A stretch of 64,000 bases of DNA from Methylocystis sp. SC2 (lineage in GTDB: Bacteria > Pseudomonadota > Alphaproteobacteria > Rhizobiales > Beijerinckiaceae): assembly GCF_000304315.1 (NCBI RefSeq), contig NC_018485.1, forward strand, positions 342,501 through 406,500, given 5' to 3'. The position numbers and the translations under genes are program-made. Positions 49,946 to 58,520 of this stretch are shown here, piece by piece. The notes under the pieces were generated by a model. That model made no database searches. It was not told the origin of the DNA and saw nothing but the letters and a program-made list of their open reading frames with translations. The first letter of the stretch is position 1. Every line of letters starts with the position of its first letter.

Positions 49946-51451
49946 ATGCCACCAATCGAACAATTGGCGGGCCGGCGCGCGTTTCAGGTCGCGCAGCCGG
50001 ACGCGCCCGCCTATCGCGCGCCGCCGCACAATATCGAGGCCGAGCAGGCGCTGCTCGGCGCAATTCTCGTCAACAATGACGCGTTCGACAGAGTCTCGGA
50101 CTTTTTAAGGCCCGAGCATTTTTCCGAGGATTTGCACCGGCGCATCTATGAAATCGCGGCGCAGCTCATTCGCGCCGGCAAGCTCGCGACCGTCGTGACG
50201 CTGAAGACGTTCCTCGCCGACATCGAGCTTCCGGCCGGCGTGACGATCCAGGGCTATCTGGCGCGGCTCGCCGCCGAGGCGACGACGATCATCAACGCCG
50301 AAGACTATGGCCGCACCGTTCATGATCTCGCGGTTCGCCGGGAGCTCATCGTCATCGGGCAGGATATCGTCAACACGGCCTATGATTCGCCGATCGATTC
50401 GCCGCCGCGCGCGCAGATTGAAGAAGCCGAACGGCAGCTCTATTCGATCGCCGAGACGGGACGCTATGACGGCGGCTTTCAGCGATTCGCCGAAGCGCTC
50501 ACCACGGCGCTCGACATGGCGAGCAGCGCCTATATGCGCGACGGGCATCTGTCCGGCGTCGCCACGGGCCTGCTCGATCTCGACGAAAAGATGGGCGGCC
50601 TGCAAAAATCCGACCTCATCATCGTCGCCGGGCGACCGGGCATGGGCAAGACCGCGCTCGCCACGAATATCGCCTTCAATGTCGCGCGCGCCTATCAATT
50701 CGAAGCTGAGCCCGACGGAACGCATAAGACGATCAATGGCGGGATCGTCGGCTTCTTCTCTTTGGAAATGTCGGCCGAACAATTGGCGACGCGCGTCATC
50801 GCCGAGCAGTCCGGCGTGCCGAGCTATAAGATTCGCCGCGGCGACATCAACGAAGACGATTTTCGCCGCATCGCCGACGCCGCGCGGGAGATGCAAAGCA
50901 TTCCCTTCTACATCGATCAGAGCGGCGGCATCTCCATCGCGCAGCTCACCGCGCGGGCGCGGCGCCTCAAACGCCAGAGAGGCCTGGACCTGCTCGTCGT
51001 GGACTATCTGCAATTGCTCGCCGGATCGCGCTCTCGCAACGACAATCGCGTGCAGGAGCTCACCGAGATCACCACTGGCCTCAAGGCGCTTTCCAAAGAG
51101 CTCAATGTGCCGATCATCGCGCTGTCGCAGCTCTCGCGCCAGGTGGAGAACCGCGACGACAAGCGGCCGCAGCTTTCCGATCTGCGCGAGTCAGGCTCGA
51201 TCGAGCAGGACGCCGACGTCGTCATCTTCGTTTACCGAGAGGAATATTATCTGCGCAATCGCGAGCCGCGCGAAGGCACTGAAGAACACATCCAATGGAT
51301 GGCCGAGATGGAGCGCGCGCATGGCCGCGCCGAAGCGATCGTCGGCAAGCAGCGTCACGGTCCGACGGGAACGGTGCAGCTCGCCTTCGAAGCCGAGGTC
51401 ACCCGCTTCTCCAATCTTGCCGATGAGGACAAGCTGCCGGCGCGCATGTGA
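49946..51451 (+). CDS. dnaB: replicative DNA helicase DnaB
   Basis: DnaB is the hexameric 5'–3' helicase of the replication fork. The 501-residue product has the N-terminal primase-interacting domain (from about 25, PPHNIEAEQALLGAIL). The RecA-like motor has GRPGMGKTA (229–237), SLEMSAEQLATR, DLLVVDYLQL (Walker B), SQLSRQVENR and DLRESGSIEQDADVV. Length is normal and no intein is present. It follows rplI, the usual alphaproteobacterial neighbour. Confidence 0.97.
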   Translation: MPPIEQLAGRRAFQVAQPDAPAYRAPPHNIEAEQALLGAILVNNDAFDRVSDFLRPEHFSEDLHRRIYEIAAQLIRAGKLATVVTLKTFLADIELPAGVTIQGYLARLAAEATTIINAEDYGRTVHDLAVRRELIVIGQDIVNTAYDSPIDSPPRAQIEEAERQLYSIAETGRYDGGFQRFAEALTTALDMASSAYMRDGHLSGVATGLLDLDEKMGGLQKSDLIIVAGRPGMGKTALATNIAFNVARAYQFEAEPDGTHKTINGGIVGFFSLEMSAEQLATRVIAEQSGVPSYKIRRGDINEDDFRRIADAAREMQSIPFYIDQSGGISIAQLTARARRLKRQRGLDLLVVDYLQLLAGSRSRNDNRVQELTEITTGLKALSKELNVPIIALSQLSRQVENRDDKRPQLSDLRESGSIEQDADVVIFVYREEYYLRNREPREGTEEHIQWMAEMERAHGRAEAIVGKQRHGPTGTVQLAFEAEVTRFSNLADEDKLPARM

Positions 51452-51476
51452 CGTGAATTCGCATTCGCGGCCTGTC

Positions 51477-51508
51477 ATTCCCGGCAGGCCGGAGGCCTGA
51501 CCGGGAAT
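51477..51508. repeat. palindromic sequence after dnaB
   Basis: ATTCCCGG (51477–51484) pairs with CCGGGAAT (51501–51508), and the interior AGGC/GCCT continues the stem. It belongs to a style of short repeat (GTCATTCCCGG…) common between genes in many bacteria. It could also end the dnaB transcript. Confidence 0.6.
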
Positions 51509-51599
51509 CCAGTGCCGATTCAAGAACGCTGGTTTTGCTCAGACTCCCGATCGCGCTCCGCGCGTCGGGAATGACGGCAGGCCAGCTTCGAGCCGCCTG

Positions 51600-52091
51600 T
51601 TACTTGCTGCCGAGGGTCCAAAGGCCCCTGTTCTTATCGAAGCGGAAGCCGGTCGCGTTCTTCAGCTCATCCTTGGTGGCGTTCACGGTCAGCCACCATT
51701 TATTGTTGCGTTCAGTGGCCTGCAGATCGCTGAAGGCGACGGCGACATCCTTTTCGCCGATGCCGAGAAAGCCGCCGACCGAGATGATCGCCGCGCTGAC
51801 CTTGCCGCCGCGATCCAGAACAAGATCCTTGACTTCGCCAAGCTTATTTTCCTGCGGATCGTAGACGTTCTGATTGTGGATGTTCGAAACGAGCAGCGCG
51901 TTCTGCGGAAGCGTGGTCAGAAATTGCGGCTGTGCGCCGGCTGTCCCCGTGGTCGAGCGATCCATAGCGCCGGTCGTGGAGCGGTCCATGGCGCCGGCGG
52001 GGCGATCGGTCGTGCGATTCATCTGCTCGGCCAAAGCAACGCCTGACAGAGTCGCGATCAGCGCGCCTGCGAGGATGTAGGACTTGAGCAT
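51600..52091 (-). CDS. secreted PRC-barrel protein (paralogue 1 of 3)
   Basis: The 163-residue product has a signal peptide (to about ALAE, residue 21) and a Thr/Gly/Arg-rich spacer with a tandem GAMDRSTT motif. One PRC-barrel domain follows (YDPQENKLGEVKDLVLDRGGKVSAAIISVGGFLGIGEKDVAV… in part). PRC-barrels are small beta folds found in ribosome maturation and photosynthetic reaction-centre H subunits; these secreted versions are uncharacterised. ATG 52091 has CGGAGA six bases ahead, so the 28 upstream codons are not used. It is the last of three paralogous genes on the minus strand. Confidence 0.85.
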   Translation of the reverse strand: MLKSYILAGALIATLSGVALAEQMNRTTDRPAGAMDRSTTGAMDRSTTGTAGAQPQFLTTLPQNALLVSNIHNQNVYDPQENKLGEVKDLVLDRGGKVSAAIISVGGFLGIGEKDVAVAFSDLQATERNNKWWLTVNATKDELKNATGFRFDKNRGLWTLGSK

Positions 52092-52232
52092 GGCTGTCTC
52101 CGTACATGTTGTTAGCGCCACAACGAACGGCCGTTCGTGTGCGCCTAGAACAAGCATCGAAGACCGAAGTTCCAAGCTTCGCGGCAGATATCCAAGGATT
52201 CCGGCCCGCGCGCGCTGGAACAGTTCAGCCGA

Positions 52233-52652
52233 TCAAATCGGGTCCCACAGACCGGTGGCCTTGTCGAACTTATACGCGAGGGCCTTCTTCAGCAGCTCCT
52301 TCGTCGTATTGAGCGTGAGCCAGGTCTTGTTGTTCTTCTGAGTGATGGTGATCGCGGATACGGGAATCGCAATATGCTTCACGCCGATGCCGAGAAAGCC
52401 GCCGACGTTCAGCATCACGGCGTTGATGGAGCCGTCGGCGGAAAACAGCATGTCCGCAATCGAGCCGAGCTTCTTTTCATTGGGATCATAGACCGGCTGC
52501 TTGTACCAGGCGGAGACCACCGAACCATAGACCGGCAGCCTCTCGAGCGGCACGACCGCAACGGTTTCGGTTTGCGCTCCCTGCGCGCCGGCCGGAAGCG
52601 GCGCGAAAGCGGCAAGAGCGAGCGAGGCTGCGACGATGACGGGTTTCAGCAT
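52233..52652 (-). CDS. secreted PRC-barrel protein (paralogue 2 of 3)
   Basis: The 139-residue product has a signal peptide (to about AGAQ, residue 23) and one PRC-barrel: VSAWYKQPVYDPNEKKLGSIADMLF, NAVMLNVGGFLGIGVKHIAIPV and NNKTWLTLNTTKELLKKA, each nearly identical to its neighbour. ATG 52652 is used, with AAGGA about nine bases ahead. It lies between its two paralogues. The function is unknown; an envelope role is inferred from the signal peptide. Confidence 0.85.
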   Translation of the reverse strand: MLKPVIVAASLALAAFAPLPAGAQGAQTETVAVVPLERLPVYGSVVSAWYKQPVYDPNEKKLGSIADMLFSADGSINAVMLNVGGFLGIGVKHIAIPVSAITITQKNNKTWLTLNTTKELLKKALAYKFDKATGLWDPI

Positions 52653-52727
52653 AGAAAAGAATCCTTCTTGGAACGAGCGGCAGCCGGACTGCGCGCTGCG
52701 CGAAACTCTCACGACGCGGCGCCCTTG

Positions 52728-53144
52728 CTACTTCACCTTCCAGGCGTGTTCGGCCGCATCATATTTGTAGCCGGTCGCCTTCTTCACGATGTCCTTCGTC
52801 GTATTGATGGTCAGCCAAGTCTTGTTGTTCTTTTCTGTGACGCTGATGTCGTTGGCCGGAATGGCGACGTGCTTCGCGCCGATGCCGAGAAAGCCGCCGA
52901 CGTCGAGCATGACGGCGTTGATCTCGCCGCCTGAAAACAGCATGTCGGTGATCACGCCGACCTTCTTATCGTTCAAATCATAGACAGGCTTTTTGTACCA
53001 AGCGGAAACCAGCGAGCCATAACGCGGCAACGCTTCCATAGGCACGACGACCTTGCTGTCCGGCGCCGCGGGTTCCGCGCGGACAGGATGGGCGACGGCG
53101 ATGGCCATGCAGAATGAGAGCGCGACAAGCAAAGTTCTGTTCAT
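52728..53144 (-). CDS. secreted PRC-barrel protein (paralogue 3 of 3)
   Basis: The 138-residue product has a signal peptide (to about VRAEP, residue 25) and one PRC-barrel with VSAWYKKPVYDLNDKKVGVITDML, NAVMLDVGGFLGIGAKHVAIP and NNKTWLTINTTKDIVKKATGYKYD (each in part). It is the closest relative of paralogue 2, pointing to tandem duplication. It is the first of the three on the minus strand. Confidence 0.87.
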   Translation of the reverse strand: MNRTLLVALSFCMAIAVAHPVRAEPAAPDSKVVVPMEALPRYGSLVSAWYKKPVYDLNDKKVGVITDMLFSGGEINAVMLDVGGFLGIGAKHVAIPANDISVTEKNNKTWLTINTTKDIVKKATGYKYDAAEHAWKVK

Positions 53145-53192
53145 TCGACCAATCTCCCCAACGTCCCTGATACGACCGCGATCATAGCTGAT

Positions 53193-54251
53193 TCATCGCG
53201 GCAGCACGCCCCAATAATCAAGATCCAGCAGCACCGCCGGGTCGGGCTTGCCGTCGGCGCCGTGGAGCGGAAAATCGGCGCAGGGCTTGTCCTTGGTGGC
53301 GACGAGCCGCAGCCGCAAAGCGCCGATATCCTGACGCCCGGGAATCTCCGCCTTCTCCAGAACCTCCGACCAGGCGAAGACCGTGCCCCCGGCGAACAGC
53401 GGATTGACGTGGCGTCCGCCGTTCACGGCCGAGATATGGAAGACGTTCTCCAGGCCGTTGAAGGACAACGCCCGGGCGAGGGAAATCACATGGCCGCCGT
53501 AGATGATCCGCTTGCCGAAGCGGCCCTGCGCCTCATAGTACTGATTAAAATGGACTTTCGAGTTGTTCTGGTAGAGCCGGGTGGCGAGCTGGTGCTCCGC
53601 CTCCTCGACTGTCATGCCGTCGATATGGTCGATTTTCTCGCCCTGTTCGTAATCCCCCCAAAAATAGCGGGAGCCGGCGAGCGCCTTGTCATAGGCGGCG
53701 ACATTGATCGCCGGCGCCGCCCTGCCAAGCTCGGAAGGGGCGACGGACTTCGGCAGATCGGGCACGACCTCCGGCCCCACGGGCGCGTCGCGGTCCCGCT
53801 TCTTCACCATCACCCAGCGCGCATAGCTCAGCACGGTCTCGCCGCGCTGATTGGCGCCCGTCGTGCGCACATAGACGACGCCGGTCTCCTTGTTGGAATT
53901 CTCTTTAAGGCCGATGACTTCCGAGGTCGCCGACAGCGTGTCGCCCGGATAGACGGGGATCAGAAATTTGAAATCGGCGTAGCCGAGATTGGCGATGGCG
54001 TTGAGCGAGACGTCGGGCACGGTCTTGCCGAGCACGAGATGGAAGACGAGCAGATCGTCGATCGGGGCGCGCTCATAGCCGATCGCCTGCGCGAAGGCGG
54101 TCGAGGATTGCACGGCGAAACGCGGCAAATACAGCGCCGTATACAGCGCGACCTCGCCAACCGTGACCGTCCGCGGCGCCGCGTGGCGAATGACCTGGCC
54201 GATTTTGAAGTCCTCGAAGAAATTGCCGACGTTGATCTTCGACTTGCTCAT
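53193..54251 (-). CDS. meaC: mesaconyl-CoA hydratase (beta-methylmalyl-CoA dehydratase)
   Basis: The 352-residue product is a double hot-dog MaoC-like dehydratase with the layout of mesaconyl-CoA hydratase: N-terminal NVGNFFEDFKIGQVIRHAAPRTVT, YPGDTL in the first half, and KVHFNQYYEAQGRFGKRIIYGGHVISLARAL in the second. The enzyme hydrates mesaconyl-CoA to beta-methylmalyl-CoA in the ethylmalonyl-CoA pathway, which regenerates glyoxylate in serine-cycle methylotrophs and in isocitrate-lyase-negative bacteria. The rest of the pathway is outside the window. It starts 3 bases after the DUF167 gene's end region and probably shares its transcript. Confidence 0.9.
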   Translation of the reverse strand: MSKSKINVGNFFEDFKIGQVIRHAAPRTVTVGEVALYTALYLPRFAVQSSTAFAQAIGYERAPIDDLLVFHLVLGKTVPDVSLNAIANLGYADFKFLIPVYPGDTLSATSEVIGLKENSNKETGVVYVRTTGANQRGETVLSYARWVMVKKRDRDAPVGPEVVPDLPKSVAPSELGRAAPAINVAAYDKALAGSRYFWGDYEQGEKIDHIDGMTVEEAEHQLATRLYQNNSKVHFNQYYEAQGRFGKRIIYGGHVISLARALSFNGLENVFHISAVNGGRHVNPLFAGGTVFAWSEVLEKAEIPGRQDIGALRLRLVATKDKPCADFPLHGADGKPDPAVLLDLDYWGVLPR

Positions 54252-54254
54252 GTC

Positions 54255-54599
54255 CTAACCGTTTGTTGGCGCCAGCTTGCCCAGCGCGTCGAGATAAAGC
54301 GCGGGCGCGCCCGCAACGAAAACTGTTTTGACGCGGCCGGTCGCGCCGGCGCGGATCGAAACCGCGCTTTTAGGAGTTCTGAGCGTCGCGGCGATCAGCG
54401 CGATCAGCGCCGCATTCGCTCGGCCGTTCTCCGGCGCGGCGCGCACCCGCGCCTTCAGGACGCTGCGGCCGTCGGCGAGAGTCTCCACGCCTTCGACGGC
54501 GTCGCGTCCGCCTTTCGGCGTCAGCCGCACGTAAACGGCGACGCCGCCCGATTCGATCGTCCAGGCGCAGGATGGTTTCTCCGCGCCTCCTTCACCCAA
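54255..54599 (-). CDS. DUF167 (YggU) family protein
   Basis: The 114-residue product has the DUF167 core: VYVRLTPKGGRDAVEG, LKARVRAAPENGRANAALIALIA and KSAVSIRAGATGRVKTVFV. The family is small, conserved and uncharacterised. The start is TTG at 54599, overlapping the last codons of yggT by eight bases, so it is translationally coupled to yggT. The yggT–yggU order is widespread. Confidence 0.9.
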   Translation of the reverse strand: MGEGGAEKPSCAWTIESGGVAVYVRLTPKGGRDAVEGVETLADGRSVLKARVRAAPENGRANAALIALIAATLRTPKSAVSIRAGATGRVKTVFVAGAPALYLDALGKLAPTNG

Positions 54600-54888
54600 G
54601 CGCGTAGGCGCCGGCGCTGCTGGCGATGAGATCGCGCAGGAACTGCATGAGCAGCAGCAGAATAAGCGGAGAGATGTCGAGGCCGCCGACGCTGGGCAGC
54701 ACCGAGCGGATCGGACCCAGCAGCGGCTCGGTCATGGCGTTCAGCCATTTCCAGATCGAATAGGCGACATTCGAGCGCATATTGATGACGTCGAAGGCGG
54801 TGAGCCAGGACACGACCACCGTGGCAAGCAGAATCCACCAGTAAATATCGATGATCGTGAGAAGAAGTTTGACCATAGCGTAGGACAT
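54592..54888 (-). CDS. YggT family membrane protein
   Basis: The 98-residue product has two hydrophobic helices (about 5–30 and 70–95) separated by the conserved RSNVAYSIWKWLNAMTEPLLGPIRSVLP loop (shown in part). YggT-family proteins are linked to osmotic or cell-division functions in some bacteria, but the mechanism is unclear. It is upstream of the DUF167 gene. The 995-residue gene reads on the same strand 92 bases upstream. Confidence 0.9.
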   Translation of the reverse strand: MSYAMVKLLLTIIDIYWWILLATVVVSWLTAFDVINMRSNVAYSIWKWLNAMTEPLLGPIRSVLPSVGGLDISPLILLLLMQFLRDLIASSAGAYALG

Positions 54889-54980
54889 GACCGGCTTCCA
54901 GCGGATGAGGTTCCGCCCTGTCTAGCCCTCCTGCCGCGTCGCGGCAATCCTTGGCCGCCCCTCCTTCGAAGCCTGCCCTG

Positions 54981-57968
54981 CTACAGTCCCGGCAGGAGCC
55001 GATAGTCGAGCAGCGCCGTCCAGCCGAGTCCGCCGATGGGCAGCAGCAGCGCGCGAATGGGCGGCTGCTGCGAAAGCGGCACGAACGAGCCTTGGCGCAG
55101 TCCGTCGACGAGTTTGAGAAGCGTTTCGAGCTGGGAGACCTTCTTACCAGATCCATCAGCCCCCTTCATGGCGACGAGCCTTTTCGTCAGACGCGTCCTA
55201 ACGGTTTCCCGCGCCTTTTCGGCGCTGAAGCAAAGCGCCATCGCGCACCCAAAGACGATCGAAAATCCGAAGATTTGCGTCGCGATGATTGGGGGGCTTA
55301 GAGCGAAATCCGCAAATGCAGTGCTGCGAGACACGATAAGCAGAGCAAATATCGCAAAAGGGAAATAAATCAGTTTGCTGATGCATTTCGTGCGAAGCGC
55401 AAGGAAATCGAGGTCCAGCCACTCGTCCAGCAGCGGATCTTCAAATTCGAGCTTATCTTTGAAAATTCTATGCGTGTTGGCAGGCCAAACGGTCTTGTGC
55501 TTGCGCAAAGCGTCGACGAAAAGCAGGCAAAGCAACGTTGAATCGAACACAAGGAAAACCAGCACAAGCGTAAACGTCACGACCGGCAGCGTGACGAAGC
55601 TGTATACGTCGCCGAGCTCGCCGCGGACAGGCACATTGGGACGATCAAAGACCAAGGTCAAAGACTTAAATAGCGTGAACATCAGAATAATAAAAAACCC
55701 GATACGCACAGCAACTGGCGCGAGCGCGCTTTTTGCGACATACGCTTCCCAGATCTTATCGACTTGGACCTTGTCGTTGCTGTCCTTCGGCTGGGGCAGA
55801 CGGTATGAAACGAGCGTCCAGAAGCTTCCAGCATCCATTAAAGACTTTAAACCCTCAGCAGGTGTATTGTTCTCGGGAGTCTTTGGCGCGCCTTTGAAGA
55901 ATCTGTCCTGTAGTTTGCCGAGGTTGCGTTGCAGCTCGCACCAAGCGTCGAACGCCAAGCACAGGGCCAATACGCCGGCGATCGCTCGCAATGAGATCGG
56001 CGGCCAGATGCTAACGCCCTGCGTCCAGGCTATCGGCTCACCCATTCCGCTTTCGGTGGCTGCATCGGCGTAAAAGCCCCACCCCATAATCAATACGATC
56101 CCCATCAAAAGAATTCCGCCCAGCCCTAAACAAGTGGATCGCAAAAAGGGGAAGAGCGACTTGCTTTGATGGAAGAACGCCAGGATAGCCGTTGCAAGCG
56201 AAAAAATGGCGACCATCCCGACTGCGCTCCATCCGGAGAGTTTCGCATAAAGCGGCGGTATGACAGGGTGGATTTCATCTTCCGCCAACAGTGCGCCGGC
56301 GTTCGGCGCCGCTTTTATCGGCAAGGCCAAAAACGCGCCGCGCCGATCGATTTCAAACGCCAAAGGATATGCGGTCCCATTCATGATTTTCTTGCGCAGC
56401 GCTATGCTCTCCGGCGAACCTTCTTTCATCGCCGCCAGACGGGCCGCCAGAAACGCGGAGGTTTGATAGGTCGATCGAAAGGGTGGAATGTCCTTCTGCA
56501 GATCCTCCGCTAGCGTTGGTCCATAGCTCGAAGCGACGATGAGATTGCGGGTCCACTGCAGTTCGTCCTGCCCTGCAAGCGCGCCATCGTAGTCGGTCGT
56601 GAAAAACACCGCCTCGGGAAATAGCGGTTTGAGCGCGCGCAGGACAAGCAGCTTGTCGAAGACATCGTTGCCCAACACGCCGATCGCCCTGATCCCCTCC
56701 TCGCCTCGGCGCCTGAATTCTTCGTCCTTCTCCTTCAGTCTCGCCGCAAGCCTACGCAAATAATCAAATTGATCCTGCCCGAAAGCTTGCTCGAAGGTTC
56801 CCGAACCGTCTCGCGATTTAGAGGATTCTTTCGAGTCTCTGCCGCTTTCTTCTTCTTTTTTTGTTGACCGGACGCTTCGGTCGCCCGCCGGCAAGACTCC
56901 ATCGAGACCCCGAAGATAGGTAATGCGTTCTGTCGAGAGGTCAGTAAAAGCCTTTTCAAAAGTCTGCGCGATCATGCGACCGTATAGCGTGTCGCGATCC
57001 GTCACCAGCGCGATATGCGGCTTGATATCGCCGTGTCTCTTTACTCTTCTAAGCTTCAACTCCTCCGCGATCGCACGCGCAAGAACGACATCTTCGCCGA
57101 TTGTCCTGAAGACGTTTTCTGGCAAGCCCTGCAAACCGGATTCGCTCGCCGTGGCGCCGTACGAATAGAATTGCATCTCCTGTTTGGCGTCCACACTCTT
57201 TGCAAGTTGCTGCGTCAAATTTTTTAGAACGCCCGATGAGTAAGGACCCAGTATTCGAATTTTAAAGCCCTCGCATATCGAAACTGCGCTATTTTCGCAG
57301 AGCTCCCGCCGCAACTGCAGAAGTTTGTCCAACGGCGCGTCGTCGTCGGAAAGTACGTCCTCGTCGATCCATAAAAGAAGGAGCGGCCCCGAACCATGGC
57401 GTTCGTCGTTAAACCATTCGAAAGGAACCGCGAGCGGCAGCCCGTTTCCAAGTTGGTCTTCTGGTCGAAAATATCCGATATGCTGCTCGTTGCGCGGTTC
57501 ATAGCCCTCGAGATGCAAACCGCTCAGCACGGCGTAGCGCAGACGCCGGCGCATCTCAGCGTCCTCGAAATAAGGCGCGCCAGGAACCGTAACGCCGATA
57601 ACGCGCACGCCGTTCGCGTCGGATCGGAATTCACCGTTTGCTTTGATCAGAGGCGACCGGCAATGCAAAGGCGCCACAAGCGCGCGAGATTCCTTCCTGG
57701 CCGACCACGCCCGTTCACAGTCCTGTTTTTCCTTCGGGTCGGCGTTCTTGATCTGACGCGCGACCGTATCGAAAGGGTCCTGCCATAGCCGGGCTTCGAC
57801 GTCCTGCGCGCTAAACCTCTCCTCGATGCGGGTTTCCAACGGCGGCGGCCGCAGCGCCGTCAGGGGCGCATTCTGAGTGTAAAGATATGCGCCGGTAGCG
57901 ACGAGGGCGACGAAGATTGCGCTATTGGCGCCAAATCCCTGGGGGCTTTTCTTCTCGTCTTCAGCCAT
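54981..57968 (-). CDS. 995-residue membrane protein with a periplasmic receptor-like region, unknown function
   Basis: One helix lies near the N-terminus (about 16–32). A periplasmic region of about 550 residues follows, then about seven helices from roughly residue 590 to the end. The middle region (GVRVIGVTVPGAPYF; ALVTDRDTLYGRMIAQTFEKAF; RAIGVLGNDVFDKLLVLRALKPLFPEAVFFTTDYDGALAG; TRNLIVASSYG; PPFRSTYQTSAFLAARLAA, all in part) reads like a type I periplasmic-binding fold. Similar 'FFTTD…TRNL.VAS…YQT' proteins exist in varied bacteria without known function. The coding sequence is visibly more AT-rich and uses less regular codons than its neighbours, suggesting transfer. GGAG lies eight bases before the ATG. 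A tRNA gene lies 340 bases upstream. Confidence 0.85.
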   Translation of the reverse strand: MAEDEKKSPQGFGANSAIFVALVATGAYLYTQNAPLTALRPPPLETRIEERFSAQDVEARLWQDPFDTVARQIKNADPKEKQDCERAWSARKESRALVAPLHCRSPLIKANGEFRSDANGVRVIGVTVPGAPYFEDAEMRRRLRYAVLSGLHLEGYEPRNEQHIGYFRPEDQLGNGLPLAVPFEWFNDERHGSGPLLLLWIDEDVLSDDDAPLDKLLQLRRELCENSAVSICEGFKIRILGPYSSGVLKNLTQQLAKSVDAKQEMQFYSYGATASESGLQGLPENVFRTIGEDVVLARAIAEELKLRRVKRHGDIKPHIALVTDRDTLYGRMIAQTFEKAFTDLSTERITYLRGLDGVLPAGDRSVRSTKKEEESGRDSKESSKSRDGSGTFEQAFGQDQFDYLRRLAARLKEKDEEFRRRGEEGIRAIGVLGNDVFDKLLVLRALKPLFPEAVFFTTDYDGALAGQDELQWTRNLIVASSYGPTLAEDLQKDIPPFRSTYQTSAFLAARLAAMKEGSPESIALRKKIMNGTAYPLAFEIDRRGAFLALPIKAAPNAGALLAEDEIHPVIPPLYAKLSGWSAVGMVAIFSLATAILAFFHQSKSLFPFLRSTCLGLGGILLMGIVLIMGWGFYADAATESGMGEPIAWTQGVSIWPPISLRAIAGVLALCLAFDAWCELQRNLGKLQDRFFKGAPKTPENNTPAEGLKSLMDAGSFWTLVSYRLPQPKDSNDKVQVDKIWEAYVAKSALAPVAVRIGFFIILMFTLFKSLTLVFDRPNVPVRGELGDVYSFVTLPVVTFTLVLVFLVFDSTLLCLLFVDALRKHKTVWPANTHRIFKDKLEFEDPLLDEWLDLDFLALRTKCISKLIYFPFAIFALLIVSRSTAFADFALSPPIIATQIFGFSIVFGCAMALCFSAEKARETVRTRLTKRLVAMKGADGSGKKVSQLETLLKLVDGLRQGSFVPLSQQPPIRALLLPIGGLGWTALLDYRLLPGL

Positions 57969-58308
57969 GACGCCACTCCGAAATCACTTTTGCGCCATGC
58001 GGCGCCAACATTAAAAAACAGGTCTCGCGTAGCCCGGCGCATCGGTCGGGAATCGGACGCAAATCGTCCGCGAGAAAAATCCCTTCAAGCGCCTGAAGGG
58101 CGCCATGGCGATCGGCGACGCTCAAAAAAAGCGTGAGTCGATTTCGATCTTCTCCTTGGCCGACGCGTGGCGGGGTTAGCCTTCGCCGAACACGCAGCTT
58201 CAGTCGTCAACCCAAACATTATGCAACAAGAAACCGCTGTGGCAAGCGCTTGGCGGGGCCAACCCGATTGACAGGATATCGCCCCCCGTGTACCCCACGC
58301 GCCGGAGC
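57969..58308. other. 340-bp intergenic region between the 995-residue gene and tRNA-Ala
   Basis: No gene is seen. It includes a hairpin CCCTTCA-AGCGCC-TGAAGGG at 58081–58100 and a run of seven A residues near 58124. The right end carries the probable tRNA promoter. No duplicated tRNA end or integrase gene was found. Confidence 0.5.
58268..58296 (+). promoter_or_regulatory. probable tRNA-Ala promoter
   Basis: TTGACA at 58268–58273 is a perfect -35 hexamer, 17 bases before TACCCC at 58291–58296, which is a weak -10. The expected start falls a few bases before the tRNA. Confidence 0.45.
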
Positions 58309-58384
58309 GGGGCTGTAGCTCAGATGGGAGAGCGCTGCAATCGCACTGCAGAGGTCCGGGGTTCGATTCCCCGCAGCTCCACCA
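58309..58384 (+). tRNA. tRNA-Ala (anticodon CGC)
   Basis: The 76-base gene folds as a cloverleaf: acceptor GGGGCTG pairs with CAGCTCC (one G·U), the D arm is GTAGCTCAGATGGGAGAGC, the anticodon stem CTGCA/TGCAG carries loop ATCGCAC with anticodon CGC, and the T arm is GGGGTTCGATTCCCC. The discriminator is A and the CCA end is encoded. It decodes GCG, a favoured alanine codon in this GC-rich DNA. Confidence 0.95.
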
Positions 58385-58520
58385 GCCATTCAAAACCATG
58401 CGGAGGGCGCGCTCTCGCCGCGCAGGGCGCCGTCACCCGCGAGCGCGCGGGACCCGGCCGCCTCATTGTTTCGAGGGGGGCCCGCGCCATATCCGGTGAG
58501 AGAATTCCCGGAGCGCGCCC

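Noticed and set aside
54981..58384. Genomic island integrated at tRNA-Ala
   Set aside because: No integrase and no duplicated tRNA 3' end were seen; the 995-residue gene lies on the 5' side of the tRNA, whereas integration usually uses the 3' end.
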